From Microstegium vimineum (taxonomy: Eukaryota > Streptophyta > Magnoliopsida > Poales > Poaceae): a stretch of DNA of 64,000 nucleotides. Shown piece after piece: positions 35,601 through 48,353 of the stretch (its first letter is position 1; each line of letters begins with the position of its first letter). Made by a program: the position numbers and the translations under genes. The stretch covers positions 4,486,441 to 4,550,440 of the forward strand of contig CM039139.1 in assembly GCA_022036555.1 (NCBI GenBank), read 5' to 3'. Under the pieces are notes generated by a model. That model was not told the origin of the DNA. It saw only the letters and a program-made list of their open reading frames with translations, and did no database searches.

Positions 35601-37557
35601 TTTGGCTAAATAGATAGTTTCTACCATGATTAGAAGTATTCAATAGGTCTTTTGTGTTAGAGCTTGAGCTGACACTAATTTATGCTATATGTGTTTGTGT
35701 TTCTTTATCATCTTTTTTTCTGAGAACGTGCCTGGGCACGTGTTTCATTAAGAGGAGTGTTTCTATATCATCTAGCAAATTATTGTGAGGCTACCTTTTG
35801 GTGACAGTCATTATATGTTTGTACTATGGGCAAGGATACTGAACAATAGGAATTATGATTTGTATCCTTATTGGCTAACGATTGGACACCTTTTTTTTAA
35901 CATGTACTTGGTGTCCATTTCTTTAAACTTTAAAGCTACAAACAATATGTAAGCCACCTTGATTTGTTTGCGCATGACTGCATATTGCCTCCTATTACTC
36001 CGCTAATGTTTTGTGCTGCATGCAACTAATTCATGTAGAAGGTTTTGGTTCTTTAGTTTTGCTTTGTTCTTATGTTTTGCTTAATCAAGTATACTCAAAA
36101 TTCCAGTGCAAGAGAGAGGGCTATGTACAAAGGTTTAAAGATGAAAAAGGGGAAGGTTGTACCATCCATGGATTTGTAAATGTGAATAAAGTAGCTGGCA
36201 ACTTTCACTTTGCCCCTGGGAAAAGCTTGGACCAGTCATTCAACTTCCTGCAAGATCTGTTGAACCTCCAACCAGAAACTTACAATGCAAGTAGAGCTAA
36301 ATTAAATTATCTTTATCCTTATCGGAGCACTTACCATATTGCTCATAACTGTAAACTGATAATTGTCCATTCCTCACTTTACTGGAAACAGATAAGTCAC
36401 AAGATAAACAAGCTGTCCTTTGGGGAAGAGTTTCCAGGTGTTGTCAATCCTCTTGATGGGTAATCTTTGGAACTTAGACTAGACTTCAGATTATAATTTG
36501 CATTTCACTTTGCTGTACAACTTTTCCATGGTCTAATTTTCCCAAGCGTTCCAGAGTTGAGTGGATACAAGATAACTCCAATGGGTTAACGGGGATGTAC
36601 CAGTATTTTGTGAAGGTAATTTTGTGGTAATTACTACTTGTGTTCTTTAATATGACTCCTTATGCTTGAGCTGCTGCGAACATGAAGATATATCAATGCT
36701 GTCTGCCTAAACTTGCTAATCATCTCTTTTGTACAGGTTGTTCCAACGATCTACACAGATATCAGGGGGCGCAAGATTCACTCAAATCAGGTAGTAAATA
36801 GCAATATACCATGATCTTCTTGCCTAGTTCTACTTCTGAAGCCTAAGTTTGTGATTAATTCTCTGCTTTCTTTTGCAGTTTTCTGTGACAGAGCACTTCA
36901 GAGAGGCAATTGGCTATCCTAGGCCTCCCCCTGGTGTATATTTCTTCTACGAATTTTCACCAATTAAGGTGATGAACGATATCCTTTTGATCATTCTGTA
37001 TAATCACAAGTGTTGGCAAGCATTTGTTTTGTATCCACCATGAGTCATATATTGACCATTTGATAGCATGCAACTTTTGATATTCAATCAACCTGTTGCT
37101 CTAAAAGCATAAAGAAGGCACTGCATTTATTACTTGAAATTGATACTTGAATTTTCTTATCACGTTGGTCTCTTTTAGATAACATGTGAAAATCTCCATC
37201 TGTACTGGTACTGGTCATCCTCTATGTTAAATTTACTAGTTTGTCACTGTTCCTTGACAGGTTGATTTTACTGAAGAAAATACATCGCTTCTTCACTTCC
37301 TGACAAACATATGTGCCATTGTTGGAGGTCTGTCCCAACTTCTACCTTGAACTATTTTGAGCTCCCACCTCCACCCCCAAAAAAGGAAAATGATGTGGTG
37401 CTATAAAAAAATCGATAATAAGCAGGAGTCTAAATTTCTAACCCGTCGTTGTGGTCTTCTGGCAGGTATTTTCACTGTTGCTGGCATCATAGATTCTTTC
37501 GTGTACCATGGTCATCGCGCCATCAAGAAAAAGATGGAGCTTGGAAAGCTTGGATAA
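29625..37557 (+). CDS. ERGIC3: ERGIC3/Erv46-like ER-Golgi cargo receptor, 13 exons
   Basis: Membrane protein of COPII vesicles cycling between ER and Golgi, partner of Erv41-type proteins. Exons: 29625-29763, 30521-30594, 31001-31084, 31201-31281, 35101-35181, 35336-35428, 36107-36286, 36392-36459, 36555-36615, 36737-36790, 36879-36968, 37261-37327, 37466-37557. They sum to 1164 bases, 387 residues plus stop, the normal plant length. ERGIC_N domain begins at residue 1 (LRNLDAYPKVNEDFYSRTLS) with a first membrane segment at about 26-46. The lumenal domain holds the conserved Cys motifs VYCGSCYGSE and DQCCNSCEEV (about residues 143-163). The second membrane segment is about residues 346-372. 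Short cytosolic tails fit the family topology. All introns are GT-AG except intron 7, which begins GC. Intron 4 is 3.8 kb. No frame damage. Confidence 0.95.
32590..34850. repeat. GC-rich repeat-like insertion inside ERGIC3 intron 4
   Basis: Composition changes sharply within the 3.8-kb intron (31282-35100): from about 32,900 to 34,550 it is C/G-rich with many CACC/CCGCC phrases and open frames on several strands but no recognisable domain, then AT-rich again. Flanking T-rich tracts near 32,590 may mark an edge. I could not find terminal repeats or a target duplication. Probably a transposon piece of unknown class. Confidence 0.4.
35697..35773 (-). mobile_element. Tiny LINE 3'-end remnant with 17-bp target duplication
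   Basis: A 43-bp piece (35714-35756) reading on the minus strand as a short LINE-like tail ending in a T7/A7 run is flanked by near-perfect repeats gtgtttctntatcatct (35697-35713, 35757-35773). In ERGIC3 intron 6. Confidence 0.6.
36287..36391 (+). other. GC-AG intron (ERGIC3 intron 7)
   Basis: Exon 7 ends ...GAAACTTACAAT and the intron begins GCAAGT and ends CAG. Using it keeps phase 0 and joins PETYN to ISHKINKLSFG as in the family. GCAAGT is the standard GC-donor consensus. Confidence 0.8.
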
Positions 37558-40129
37558 CTACATTTCTTTTTGGCATATAGCAATTAGGAGCATAGTGAGA
37601 AGGGGTTTAACTTGTGCCGCACTGCACTGCCTCAAGAGGTATAATTCAAGAGGGATTTTGTTCCGCTGTGATGCGTCTGTAGTCATTCGGTAGGTTGTCT
37701 AAAGCCTAGAGCTCCACGTTTGATTGGCTTCCTTGCTGAGGCCTGTAGACTGCAATCGTGGATATGCAGATGCAGCTCCATTATCTGAAAACTCTGAACA
37801 GATGCATCACTGCCAGCCAATAGGCCAAGTACATTGTAACGTGCTACTCCAGCCGCTGTTAAAATCTGTGATTCTGCTCCGTGCCGCGTATCACTTGTGC
37901 TTCGGTCGCTTTCTCCGGCATTTACTCTCTGGATTCGGATGAGACCGGACCTATTTTCCCCTGCACGCAACGCAAGTACTGCACGCCGCGGCGGCACAAC
38001 GAGCGCCAGCGGCCGTGCGACTGCCCACGTTGCCGTCCCAGCTGCCGCGCGCGCGCGCGGTCCGGTGGCATGGAAACCAGCGGGAGGCAAGGGGCTAGCG
38101 CGCGGCCGCGGCGGGCGCCTGTCGCCCCGGCGCGTCGTTTCCCGCCCGTCGCCACTCGCAATCGCGATGGCGATACGGCCACGCCCAGGGGGCCGGACCG
38201 CTCGCCGTGGTGGCCGGGGTCGCGCGAAGCGCCGAAAAGGAGGTGTCGTGCCGGCGACCGCGCGGGCCTTTTCACGTGGCCGATGGCAACGTTACCGGCA
38301 GAGCCGCAGAGGAGAGGCCGGCAGGATGGGCCCTCGACCTCGATGGTCTTTTCTCCATCCATCCATCGACGCGTCGTCCTGGGAGGATGATGGGCGATCG
38401 CCCGCCCAACACAAAAAGGAGATGCCGTAGTGGCTGGCGTGCGTGCGTGCGTGTGCGTGTGGCGTGGACAGGCAGGCAGACAGACAGACAGGCAAGCGGG
38501 GTCTGGGCGATGATATTCCCCTGCCTGCCTGGCCTCCGTCCGTCGCATCGAGTGATGAGTGCGGAATGAATGTGGTGATGTGCCCGGCCGAGGAAGGCCC
38601 GGACAGGAGGAATATATATCTCCAAACCGCTGGTCTGCCCCCCCGTCCATGATTGATCATGCCGCTGGTCTGGTCTGGTCAGTCCCAAGTGATCTGTCGG
38701 GGTCGAGGTCCCCGCGGGCCGCCGAACGACAGACGGCAGAGCAACCAAACCCGGGCAGCAGCAAACAACGAAGCATAGCGTAGCGTAGGTGAACTGTCCC
38801 TTGAGGACATCGCTCGAAGCGTAGCAGCTCGACGGGCAATTCCAGTTCAATGTTTGCGCGGGTTGGTTGATGCTGCTGGATGCCTCCGGTGCAGGTGCAA
38901 GTGCAACGCAAGAGTTCTATTAAATGAGAAAGGCAACGACGGGGGAGGTGTAGCGTGCATTGATTGTTCGACGGGCGAGGACGTCGCAACAACGTTTCGT
39001 TTCGTTTCTGAGGGTACTGACGGACGGACGTGTCGGCCGCTTCGTCCTTGCAAATAAAGTGTTTGTGACGACGGATTCAGTCAGCGATCGATGGGGAAGC
39101 ATGGGAATGGCGATAAGCTTGACGACTACGGGAGCGCCAGGCGCTTGTGGTACGCGTCCCGCTACGTCCGTTTGCCCGAGACAGGATTCCTTCCTTTCTC
39201 TGACAGTGTTGCTTCGTCGTGCAAGTCATACTCCAGTTCCCATCCGTCAGTCCATCAGTGACTCTGATGCACTACTGAAATGATGATGATGGAGTAGTTC
39301 TAGTCAGTGGTCCGGTTGGTATATATTTGACTGTTTCCTACACGGACTAATGATGAGGGCATGTCGTCTTTGCCTATGGGGCGGATACGTGGCCAAACGG
39401 AGACGAAGCATGGAGTAGAAGGTCTCGTGTGTACATGCGTTCAAAGATTTGATAGGACACGGACTTATAAAATTTTGGAACTTTAAAGGGATTTAAACAG
39501 GGCCGTTTAAGCATTTGGATAGAATGGTTGGGGGGTACACAGGCAGACAGTACAAACAAGTCGTTAGATTTGGTCTCGGCCTGCAAGAAGAATGCAACTC
39601 ATTTGGTATATCAACTGTCTACGGTGCGTATCAGAAATGTATGCAGTGCAACCTTGGCGTGAGGGAAGTGCTCGTCGAAAACTCTGGGTGAGATAAGGTA
39701 CTGTATTTCTGAATTGAGTACAAGATATACTATGGTCTATCTTAAGACCATTTCGTATCACATATGGTATGGGTAGTTTGATTGCTAATTCTCCCTCTAC
39801 AATATACAAATAGCTAGGTTTCTTTCTTTGCGGTTTGCCCCACAGCCACAGGTCACAGAACTAAAGCGATTCCATGGGAAAGTCTCTTTATTTTTCCTTG
39901 ACAGCAACATCTGGTGTTTACATAAATAGCATCTTTCTTTGGTGGCAGCAGCAGGTAGCTATAGCAGTAGTAGCACAACAATTAGGAACGGGCTGGGGTC
40001 CCTTTTATGTGTAAATAAAAATAAAAAAAGCTTGATGAGAAAAGTAATAAAGGAGCGTAACAGGAATTGCGATCGTGGACAACGACCTTGTCCCCGTTAG
40101 TGGTCAAGATGGTTCCATTGATACATACA

Positions 40130-40160
<31 letters not shown>

Positions 40161-43100
40161 TCTCTCTCTGTCCGTGCTAATGCTAATGTTTTGCCCCTTT
40201 AATAGAGGACAAGTTGTGAAGTTGATACCAGGACAGGTTAACAGACAACTGCGTACTGTACTGGCTAGTACTACTACTATATGTAGAGTACTAGTAGCTC
40301 GGCATTAGTGGACGAGAAACGCACATGGATGGATCAAGTCATGATCCTCACCTCACTCAAGGCAGGCATTCCTTACTCTTTTCTAGTTTTCCACAAGACA
40401 TTTCAAGATCTCACCCCCTCTCTTTTTTTCCCTTTTTTTTATTGTTCTGGAATCTGAATGGTGGAACTTTGATGAGAAAGGAATAAAGACCCGACGGGAG
40501 AGGAATTGAAAAGAGAATCGCAACAGAAGATTGGGAAACGGGGACGAAATCAGATACGTAGCGTAGCGTTTCCCCTGGATCATCTGTGTAAACCTTTTTC
40601 AACAGCGACGCCGCACGGCACTTCCTCTGAGTCTGTCTGTCTGTCTGTGACTGTGACCACAACAAGCAATCTGCCTGCTGCTGCTGCTGCTCTCACTGCC
40701 AGTGCCAGGGCTCCTTTCCCGCGCTGCGCGTTGCTCATGTCTTCACTCTTCAGCGAAACCTTTTTCTGTGCTTTTGTGCCCTCGAAAAGGCACGTACGTA
40801 CTACTCTTGCAACGAACGAAAACGAGACCCCCCAACCAAAAATCCTCGATTCGTCACCAAGGCAGGCCCCCCTTTCCAAGTTTCAACCGAAGCAGCGGCA
40901 GACCCAGAAGCACATGCAGCAGCACACGGCCGTGCCGCGCCGTGCGTGACGCCAACGGTAACAAGAGAGCACAGCACTGACACCGCATCGGCAGCAGCAG
41001 ACGGCCGTGCACGGTGGACTGCTTGCACGCAATAGTTTCTCGTTTCTTTTGCTCTCTGATGAAGATACGGACGCAGTTGTTTACAGCCATACGGGATATA
41101 GTAGTATAATATCCATTTGGACTAATATTCCCTCGTCGTCCCTGCCGATGCGGGCGTTAACTGGGTTTTTTTTATAAAAAAAAAAGAGAGAAGAGGATTC
41201 AGCGTTGACTCTAGCTAGACAGAAGGGAGGAGGCGATGAGATGGACCTGATGAATGAACGGAACATGTCCGGATAACGCTCGGATCGTCGTCACATGACA
41301 TGAGAAGAGACACGACCGTTGAGTCTGAGTGCTCGGCCACCTTGGATCCAGAATGCCAGCCAGAGAGGAGATTCCAATCAGCTAGCCGCCCGCATGGCCA
41401 ATTTCCACTGAATCGCCGCATTCCAATCAGCGAGACATGGAGTTCTGAAACTGATGATATGCTAGTTCTCATCTCCGAAATCTCGATCGATTTCGATTCC
41501 ATCACTACTTTTGCCCATCCGTGATATTCCGATCCTGATCTTGGAGCGGCTGTTTTGTCATCGCCCCCATGAAATGAACTGGACGCCATCAGCTATCACA
41601 TCAGAGGACGCAACGCATCAGCAAGCAAAGGGGACTGACTGGCCGTGGCCGTTAACCCATCTCTCTCTTTTTCGTCCAGCTGCCTGCCCCCGCACCGCAC
41701 TGGAGCAAAACTAACTAATCCCCACCAGCCAAGAAACAGCACACCCATTAGTACATTAATTAATTCATTAATGGCAAGACGAAATGTTCTAGCAGTACTG
41801 TAGTATTATGAAACATGTTTTTTTAGTAATACAAAAAAAGAGAGTGCACTCTCTCAATTACTACCCCGCCCTAACAACCTTTTATGATCTCTCCTGTCGC
41901 CGTCCTTCACCGGCTCCTACTGAACACACTGGAATATATATTCAAGTCCAGGGTCGTACGTAACGTCGTAGCTGCTCCATTGCACCAAGAAAAGATCAAA
42001 ATCGAAATGGCGACTGAAGAAACAGTTTCCCTTCTTGTATTCTATGACAACAGTTCATGCTTCACCTAACGCCAACGGAGTGTCTTGTGCCTCTGCTCGA
42101 TCAGTAGCAGTAGCAGTAGTTGGTAACCGTGGAGGAGAAGCGTACGGTACACAAGCCAACCTAGCCACGGAATCAAATAGCTGGAGACATGCATGTGTTG
42201 GTGCTGCTAATCCCCTCTCCAACTGCCGCAAAACACAAGCAATCTACTAGCTCAGAATGATCCATTATGCAAACTCAGCAGTCAGCAGGGCATGTTTCAT
42301 AATCTGCTTTTATCCATACCATTCCTCTTCCTTAAAGGCTTAAACAAGGAGCGACGAAGTCCATCGCAACGCATGCGTGCTGCCGGTAGCCGGAATCGAA
42401 TTGACAGGAATTGGAGCGAGAACTCCACATGTTTCCAGCATTAGCGAGGCACAGTCCAGATGGCATCTCAACTACCTGCCTTCCCACCATTCTGACATCG
42501 TCTTCTTGAGGAGGGTCATGATCCTCGAGCAATAATAATAGAGTCCAATTGGATTATACAGTATGTCTGCACGGAATAAATTTAGTCCCGCGTGCAGATG
42601 CAGCACAGAATGTGCTGTATATCTTAAGAAAGCTGACCCCCAAATGATGTCCTAATTGCGGCTTACTGTATTCGAGTGTGGATTGAGAAACCTGGCTTAT
42701 CCTAATTCTTAATGCTACTACTAGAAGCAAGTTGGCATTGTGCCAGTAATGTTCTGAGGAGGAGCGTGCAAGAAAGGAGCATGCATGGGGTTACCGACCA
42801 CTCTTGGCAATACAATCGGAAGGACAGCGCACATTGTTAAAAGGTACGGAGTACTAGTGAATTTCATTTCAGATAACCTGAATTCAGCAATGCCAGTGTG
42901 TGGCGAAGGGAGCAAAAACGGCCAATTCGCAGCCCCTAAAATGTAGCAAAGGAGAGAGATTCCAGGATCCATTTAGCTCATTTGAACCAAATACGGAGAG
43001 AGGTTCAATCCGAATCAACAATACACAGACAGAAAGTTGCTAGAACATATTATTCGCCAGTCCTGCAATTCCTCGTTTCCATTCGGCAAAAAGCCATGTT

Positions 43101-43498
43101 TCGAATTGCCAGGCTGCAATTCCGTTCAAGATTTTTGACAGCACTCTCAGACAACACCTGACTGAAAATGTGATTGCTTCATCCCATTGATTGAAACTGT
43201 GATTGATTTCATCTCACAACCTTTACAGACAACATTTGGATTGAAAATGTGACTGAATGACTGCTTCGTTCCGTTCATGATACTTTTTTCACAAGGATAC
43301 CAAGACAGTAACGAAATCCGAGGGCGAGGAGGCATCAGCGTTGGTTGGTTGTTGCGACATGCGAGGAGGAAGGAAGGAACACCTCAGTATTCCCCCGATC
43401 AGATTCAAGCAGGACCGAGCGGAGCAATCTAGTTGCCGCCGTTGCCCATTGGCCATTGCCAATTGCCATGCGCAAGAAGGAGGTGTTCGCAGAGCAGA
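37558..43498. other. Intergenic, no gene recognised
   Basis: Contains the ERGIC3 3' UTR, a GC-rich island at about 37,960-38,660 with overlapping open frames on both strands but no family motif, a tetranucleotide repeat at 40121-40160, and otherwise AT-rich sequence. The last part is 3' flank of the F-box gene. A long non-coding transcript from the GC island cannot be excluded. Confidence 0.5.
40121..40160 (+). repeat. (ATAC)n microsatellite
   Basis: About ten ATAC units in a row. Confidence 0.93.
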
Positions 43499-44611
43499 CT
43501 AGAATCCGTTCATCTCGAGCAGGTAGGTGCGGCGCTTGCTGAGCGCGGCGACGGCCTCCCTGAAGGGCCCGTCGAAGGCGCCAGCGACGAACTCGTCAAG
43601 CTCCTTGCCCGAGGCGTCGCCGACGGGCTTGATGACGACGAGCGTGGCGCCGTGGATCCTGGTGCCGTCCGAGAGCTCAAGCATCGGCGCGTAGCGGAGC
43701 TTCATGTTGCAGGCTGGCACCTGCGTGCGGTTGGCGGCGGCGGCGGCCGTGGCGGCGAGCGGCTTGTCCCTGAACTCCTTGAGCTGGTCACGCCCCATGC
43801 TGAGCGTTCCTTGCCTGTTGGCGTCCGTCAGCGCGACCTGCTCCAGCGTGGGGTGCTCCTTGACGATCTCGCGGAGGAGGTAGTGCCTGGTGGCCGCGGC
43901 GATGAGGGAGCTGATGGTCCACACCACGCGCAGCTTCAGCCCGCCGTTGGTGTAGAACGACTCCGGGATGCTGCCGCTGTCGTCGGCGGCGGCGGCGGGA
44001 GGAGGAGCGGATGAGGTGTTGTGCCCCGCGCCCACGTCAGCCCGGTGGTCCACCTTGGTGCCGCCGAGGATGACGCAGCTCTGCAGCGTGCTGCCGAACA
44101 CGGCCTTCCACTTGAGCACGACGCCGTCGTCCGTGCCGACATCGGAGACTGGGAGCTCCATGCGGAGGTTACGGATGCTGCTGAAATTCTTCAGCACCTG
44201 CGCCGGCGAGTGGTGGTGCTGCTGCTGCTGCAGCTGCTGCGCGTGCTTGTGCGCCGCGGACGACTTGGCGTCGCAGTGCGCGAAGGGCTTGAGCACGGCC
44301 TGCAGCATGGCCTTGAGGAGGTGCGAGAGCACGGCGCGCGGGCGTGGCCCGCCCGCGAGGCCCAGCGCGTCGCTGCCGTCGGCGGCGTCGGCGGGGATGA
44401 CGCGGTCGATGCGCAGGCAGGCGTCGTCCACGAGCGGAACGAGCGCGTTGAAGCGGCGCGACACCGCGGAGCAGCGCCCCAGCGAGCGCGCGTCGGCCAG
44501 CTTGTTGAAGATGAGGAGCACCAGGGAGTCGGGTACCCGGTCGAAGTGGTCCTCGCCCTCCTCCGCCGCCAGGAGCAGGTCCTCCGCGAAGATCCGGTGC
44601 TTGGACTGCAT
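43499..44611 (-). CDS. F-box protein of the AUF1/AUF2 type
   Basis: Substrate adaptor of an SCF ubiquitin ligase. The Arabidopsis relatives AUF1 and AUF2 are auxin-responsive and affect auxin transport. Single exon, 370 residues from ATG 44611 (MQSKHRIF). The frame is open further up to an ATG at 44863, but a TATA box at about 44771-44778 lies between, so the shorter start is preferred. F-box at about residues 21-65 (DHFDRVPDSLVLLIFNKLAD, GRCSAVSRRFNALVPLVD). After it come a His/Gln-rich stretch (QQLQQQQHHH, about residue 130), and conserved AUF-like blocks: KNFSSIRNLRMELP, LKWKAVFGSTLQSCVILGGT, GLKLRVVWTISSLIAAATRH, and the C-terminus FREAVAALSKRRTYLLEMNG. Very GC-rich third codon positions, usual for single-exon cereal genes. 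The opposite strand shows long open frames that are only composition shadows. Confidence 0.92.
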   Translation of the reverse strand: MQSKHRIFAEDLLLAAEEGEDHFDRVPDSLVLLIFNKLADARSLGRCSAVSRRFNALVPLVDDACLRIDRVIPADAADGSDALGLAGGPRPRAVLSHLLKAMLQAVLKPFAHCDAKSSAAHKHAQQLQQQQHHHSPAQVLKNFSSIRNLRMELPVSDVGTDDGVVLKWKAVFGSTLQSCVILGGTKVDHRADVGAGHNTSSAPPPAAAADDSGSIPESFYTNGGLKLRVVWTISSLIAAATRHYLLREIVKEHPTLEQVALTDANRQGTLSMGRDQLKEFRDKPLAATAAAAANRTQVPACNMKLRYAPMLELSDGTRIHGATLVVIKPVGDASGKELDEFVAGAFDGPFREAVAALSKRRTYLLEMNGF

Positions 44612-44770
44612 CCTGTCCTGTCCTGTGGGTGGATCGTTGCAGCAGGGAAGGCGGTCACAGCTCGCAGGAGATGAGATGAGGAACCTCACAGAAGGAGGGC
44701 GGAGTAGGTGGTGAGGTAGGAAGAGAGGATGGTGGTGGCGAGGCGAGTGAAGGCGCGCGCGGCGGAGGCG

Positions 44771-44778
44771 CTTATAAA
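44771..44778 (-). promoter_or_regulatory. TATA box of the F-box gene
   Basis: TTTATAAG on the minus strand about 160 bases before the chosen ATG, in a GC-rich surrounding. It would give a 5' UTR of about 130 bases. Confidence 0.65.
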
Positions 44779-47700
44779 GGGAGGGCGGGCGGGGGAGGAG
44801 AGCGACCGATCCATGGCTGCCTGTCGGGGTCGCGGGACCCTCCCTCCGGCCCTCCCTAATCATACCGTTACACGGATCAGCAACGTATTGTATTGTACTA
44901 TTACAGTACTCCCTCCGTAATTTTCTACCGTTTCCTCTCTGCGCTGCCTCTGGCTGGCCCTGTTGGTCCTAGACTTTGGAGATTAGTTTAATCTGCCATT
45001 CCTCCTCTGTCTCGCCCGATCCTATGCCTGCAGAATCTGTGCAACGGTACTCTCAGTCAGTAGTAAGCAGCCGCCGGCGGTAATTAGCAGTAAGTACCTT
45101 GTCATTCATTCGCCAAAAAAAATAAATGTATGACCATCATAATAAGAGAAATTAAATGACTTTTTATTTAAAAAAAGGCATTCAAATTTAAGCTGAGGGA
45201 GGAACTTGAAACTAAATATTTTCTACATGGTTAAAGTTAGAGTTACTGCTTGCATTGCATATTTGGAGATGGTAACATTTAGCTTCTTTTGAACTCGCTC
45301 ACACTCTCTGAGTAGGGGTACACAAAATATCACTAGACCTCATGTGTTTTTTCTTCTATGAAAAGTTAACTGATTGTTGTGGAAGACCTATACTACTTCT
45401 ATGAAATTGGTGTGTTTTAAAGGGACCCTAAGCTAGTTGACAAAAAACAATAACCAATATTTCTGCGATCTATATATTACGCGAGGAACTAAACGATTGC
45501 ATGCCACCACACACACCTCTAGTTGAGAAAGGCTACAAAGCACAAAACCAGCTATCGCTAGGGCACAATTGAGCCACAAGAACACCACCCAAAACCAACA
45601 AAGTTGATCTCACATCACTAAGAGCATGGACTACTAGAAGCATGTGTGGGCTAGGACTAGGAGTGTGAATTAATGGAGAGAACAAGACACCCAGTTACCC
45701 CCTTCTACAAAACTTGCAAGAACCGCGACAACCAAGTACGCCAACACCATTATGAATGTGCCACCACCAAAACCCCTATAGTGATGCTCTAGGGAGGAAA
45801 TGTGACATCAAAAGACACCACTGCACCCATGAGACTTTAGACGTCCTTGTCACAAAGCAGATCTCGCCAAAGATGACAGTGCCTCAACAATGCTCCAAGC
45901 AGAATGCAACACACTGTCCCCTAACTTTGGGTTGGAAACCACCACTAGCTCCATTGTCCACCAAGGACACAACACAACACATGACCGTCACAACACAATC
46001 GTTGCCGCAATAAAAATACGACGAGTACCCACCCTGGATGCCGCTGCACCTCCACAAGTGACCGCCTCCACTCTGCCTCCGAGCCACTGCATGCGGCCTC
46101 CTCCAATGCAGTCGTGCCATGGTCTCCGCTATGCCACCAGGCCATTGTGCGCGGTCTCCTTCTATGCCACCACACCTCTATAAGTCTGACACATCACTGC
46201 GCCCACTGTCAATGCCCGCAGTTGTCAGCACAAACACCACCAGCAACTATTGTCATGCGAGAAGAACCCACATGGACGGATCCGAGCATTACTGACGCTG
46301 CCCATGCAACTCCTAGGGACTCAGGAACATGCTACATATTCGTCGCCTTGATTCGGGGAGATGTAGCTCCGCCGCCGCCATCCTAGCACCTACAAAGACT
46401 ACCAATGGTACTATGCTCCACTGATAGCAAAGACATGGAAAGGGTATAAACAAAGACGACTAGCGGTATACTAGGGTTATCTTGCTACTTATATCACACG
46501 TTGAAGCAGGGGTGCTTTTTTGTTTTTTTAACAAAAAAAAAAACGATTGTTCTATTCCTTTTTCTATACAAGTTCGGTTGATTCTAGAATGAATTGATTT
46601 AGAATAACAGTTTATGACGGATGGAAGACATTGTTGTTGTATAATCTAATAAAGAGTCAATTTTATTTTACACATTTTGAACGGCAATTGATCAAATTTA
46701 TATACGCGCATAAGAATCAGCGCTCGGCGACACGACGCCTCCGAGCGAGCCGGTACGGACAAAGCGTTTCTAATTTAGAGCAGAGCGCATCAGTGAGCAA
46801 CCAAAAAGCGCAAGCAATAGGAGATGCTTTCAGTTGCAGAGAACCAGAGAGGAGGGGGTAGAGCGACAAGGAGATCTATGAGATCGAATGGACACAGCCT
46901 TTTTCCCGAGATAAAGCGGCCCTCCCACTAATCATATCCCTTAACCAAAACCAGTCGAGTTGTTGTTCATGCATGCTGGTGCTGCACTGAACAGGATGAT
47001 GGGCGCCTACAGGTCCTTTTAGCCGTATTTTATTCGGACGGAAGGGAGAGGCCCTTTAATCTCCCTACTATAAAGCAAATTAAGGCGCCCTAAAAACAGG
47101 TAGCCTTTGGCCTTTTGCGATATTGTATAAAATGCTGCTAAAAATTAATGCCATACTATAGTGGTTAGTTACGAAATCATTCTGACGCAGTATGCAGCAA
47201 AACCGTGCGACTGTCATCTACGTATGGATCGGATCTAATCCGAGCCGTACGTAGATGATTGCGCTCCGTTGGCCGACATCATCAACGCACGCCGCAACCC
47301 GCACGCACAGGACCGAACCGTCCATCGCGCGCACGGTGGTGCGCAGGAGGCGAGCAGGTAAAAAAAAAAAAGGCCAATTGGCCATGGACTGGCTGCATGC
47401 CCTGCTCTGCACGACTGCACCTGCACGCACGTCTCAATCCCAGCGACTCCACCGCAGCAGCAGCAGCAGCAGCAAATACGCCTACAAATAAAAAGTAACC
47501 CAACTAACCTACCAAACCGACGAGACCATGAGGGAAATCCCGGACACACACAGACATTCACTTTGCGTTGTGCGTGCAACTGCATGCGCGCACGAGCCAG
47601 CCAGGTCGTGTGCCGTGCTCCCGCCCGTGGCCAGCTCTGCAACCCCGATCGATCGAGAACAAGCTCCAACCGCCAATAATAATGCGGTTGCTCGGTGAGC

Positions 47701-48215
47701 TGTACACGTACATCGACCATCATATATATGCACGGGCCACTACTGACTCTCGTATGGTATGCATGATTGGGAGACGATGCATACATATACTATCATATAT
47801 GCATATGTTGTGTAGTAGGAGTAGTATACTGCAACATGTATGGTTCATGAGATATACGCGCGCATGCATGGGCTGTATGATTAGCCGTGAATGAACAACT
47901 GTCCGTGCAGCACTCTCGTGCTAATACCAGCCAATGCTGCAATGCAATGCAACAATTGCTCTGAACAGTGCTTGGCTTGTGTATATATTAAAAAAAAAAG
48001 AATCGCATGGATGGATCTGATGATGCCATGCATGTTGCCGACGACGAGGCCCCTTATGTTATGTTATGCATCGCGTAAATTAAATGATGTGTGTCCGGTA
48101 CTCCGGTCTCCCAAAGGCGGCATCAAGGAAGAAGGAAGGGTGATGTGCTCTCGCACCAGCGCGCCAAAAGCGCGCGTGGACGGACGCGGACGGGAATCCA
48201 AGCCAATCACGTCCT

Positions 48216-48353
48216 CTCCTGTAGCGTAGTATACTCCTACAATACATCACTCATTGGCCCTGTTTGGATCACTCTAGCTCGACTAATGCTAGAGGTTAGA
48301 GTTAGTTTATAAACTAGATCAAACTAGCTAAGGAGTATACTACGCTACAGGAG
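48216..48353. repeat. Perfect 23-bp inverted repeat spanning a MITE boundary
   Basis: The 23 bases at 48216-48238 (CTCCTGTAGCGTAG...) recur exactly as reverse complement at 48331-48353. The left arm is outside and the right arm inside the MITE that begins at 48256. Confidence 0.9.

Noticed and set aside
37922..38650. Overlapping long frames on both strands in a GC island (up to 242 codons)
   Set aside because: Arg/Pro/Ala-rich in every frame, explained by base composition; no conserved motif. A promoter-like or non-coding island is more likely.
43433..44674. Plus-strand frames opposite the F-box gene
   Set aside because: They are antisense shadows of a GC3-rich exon; the minus strand has clear F-box and AUF-family blocks.
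44612..44863. N-terminal extension of the F-box protein to the ATG at 44863
   Set aside because: A TATA box lies at 44771-44778 inside this stretch, and the extension is Arg/His/Pro-rich without family similarity.
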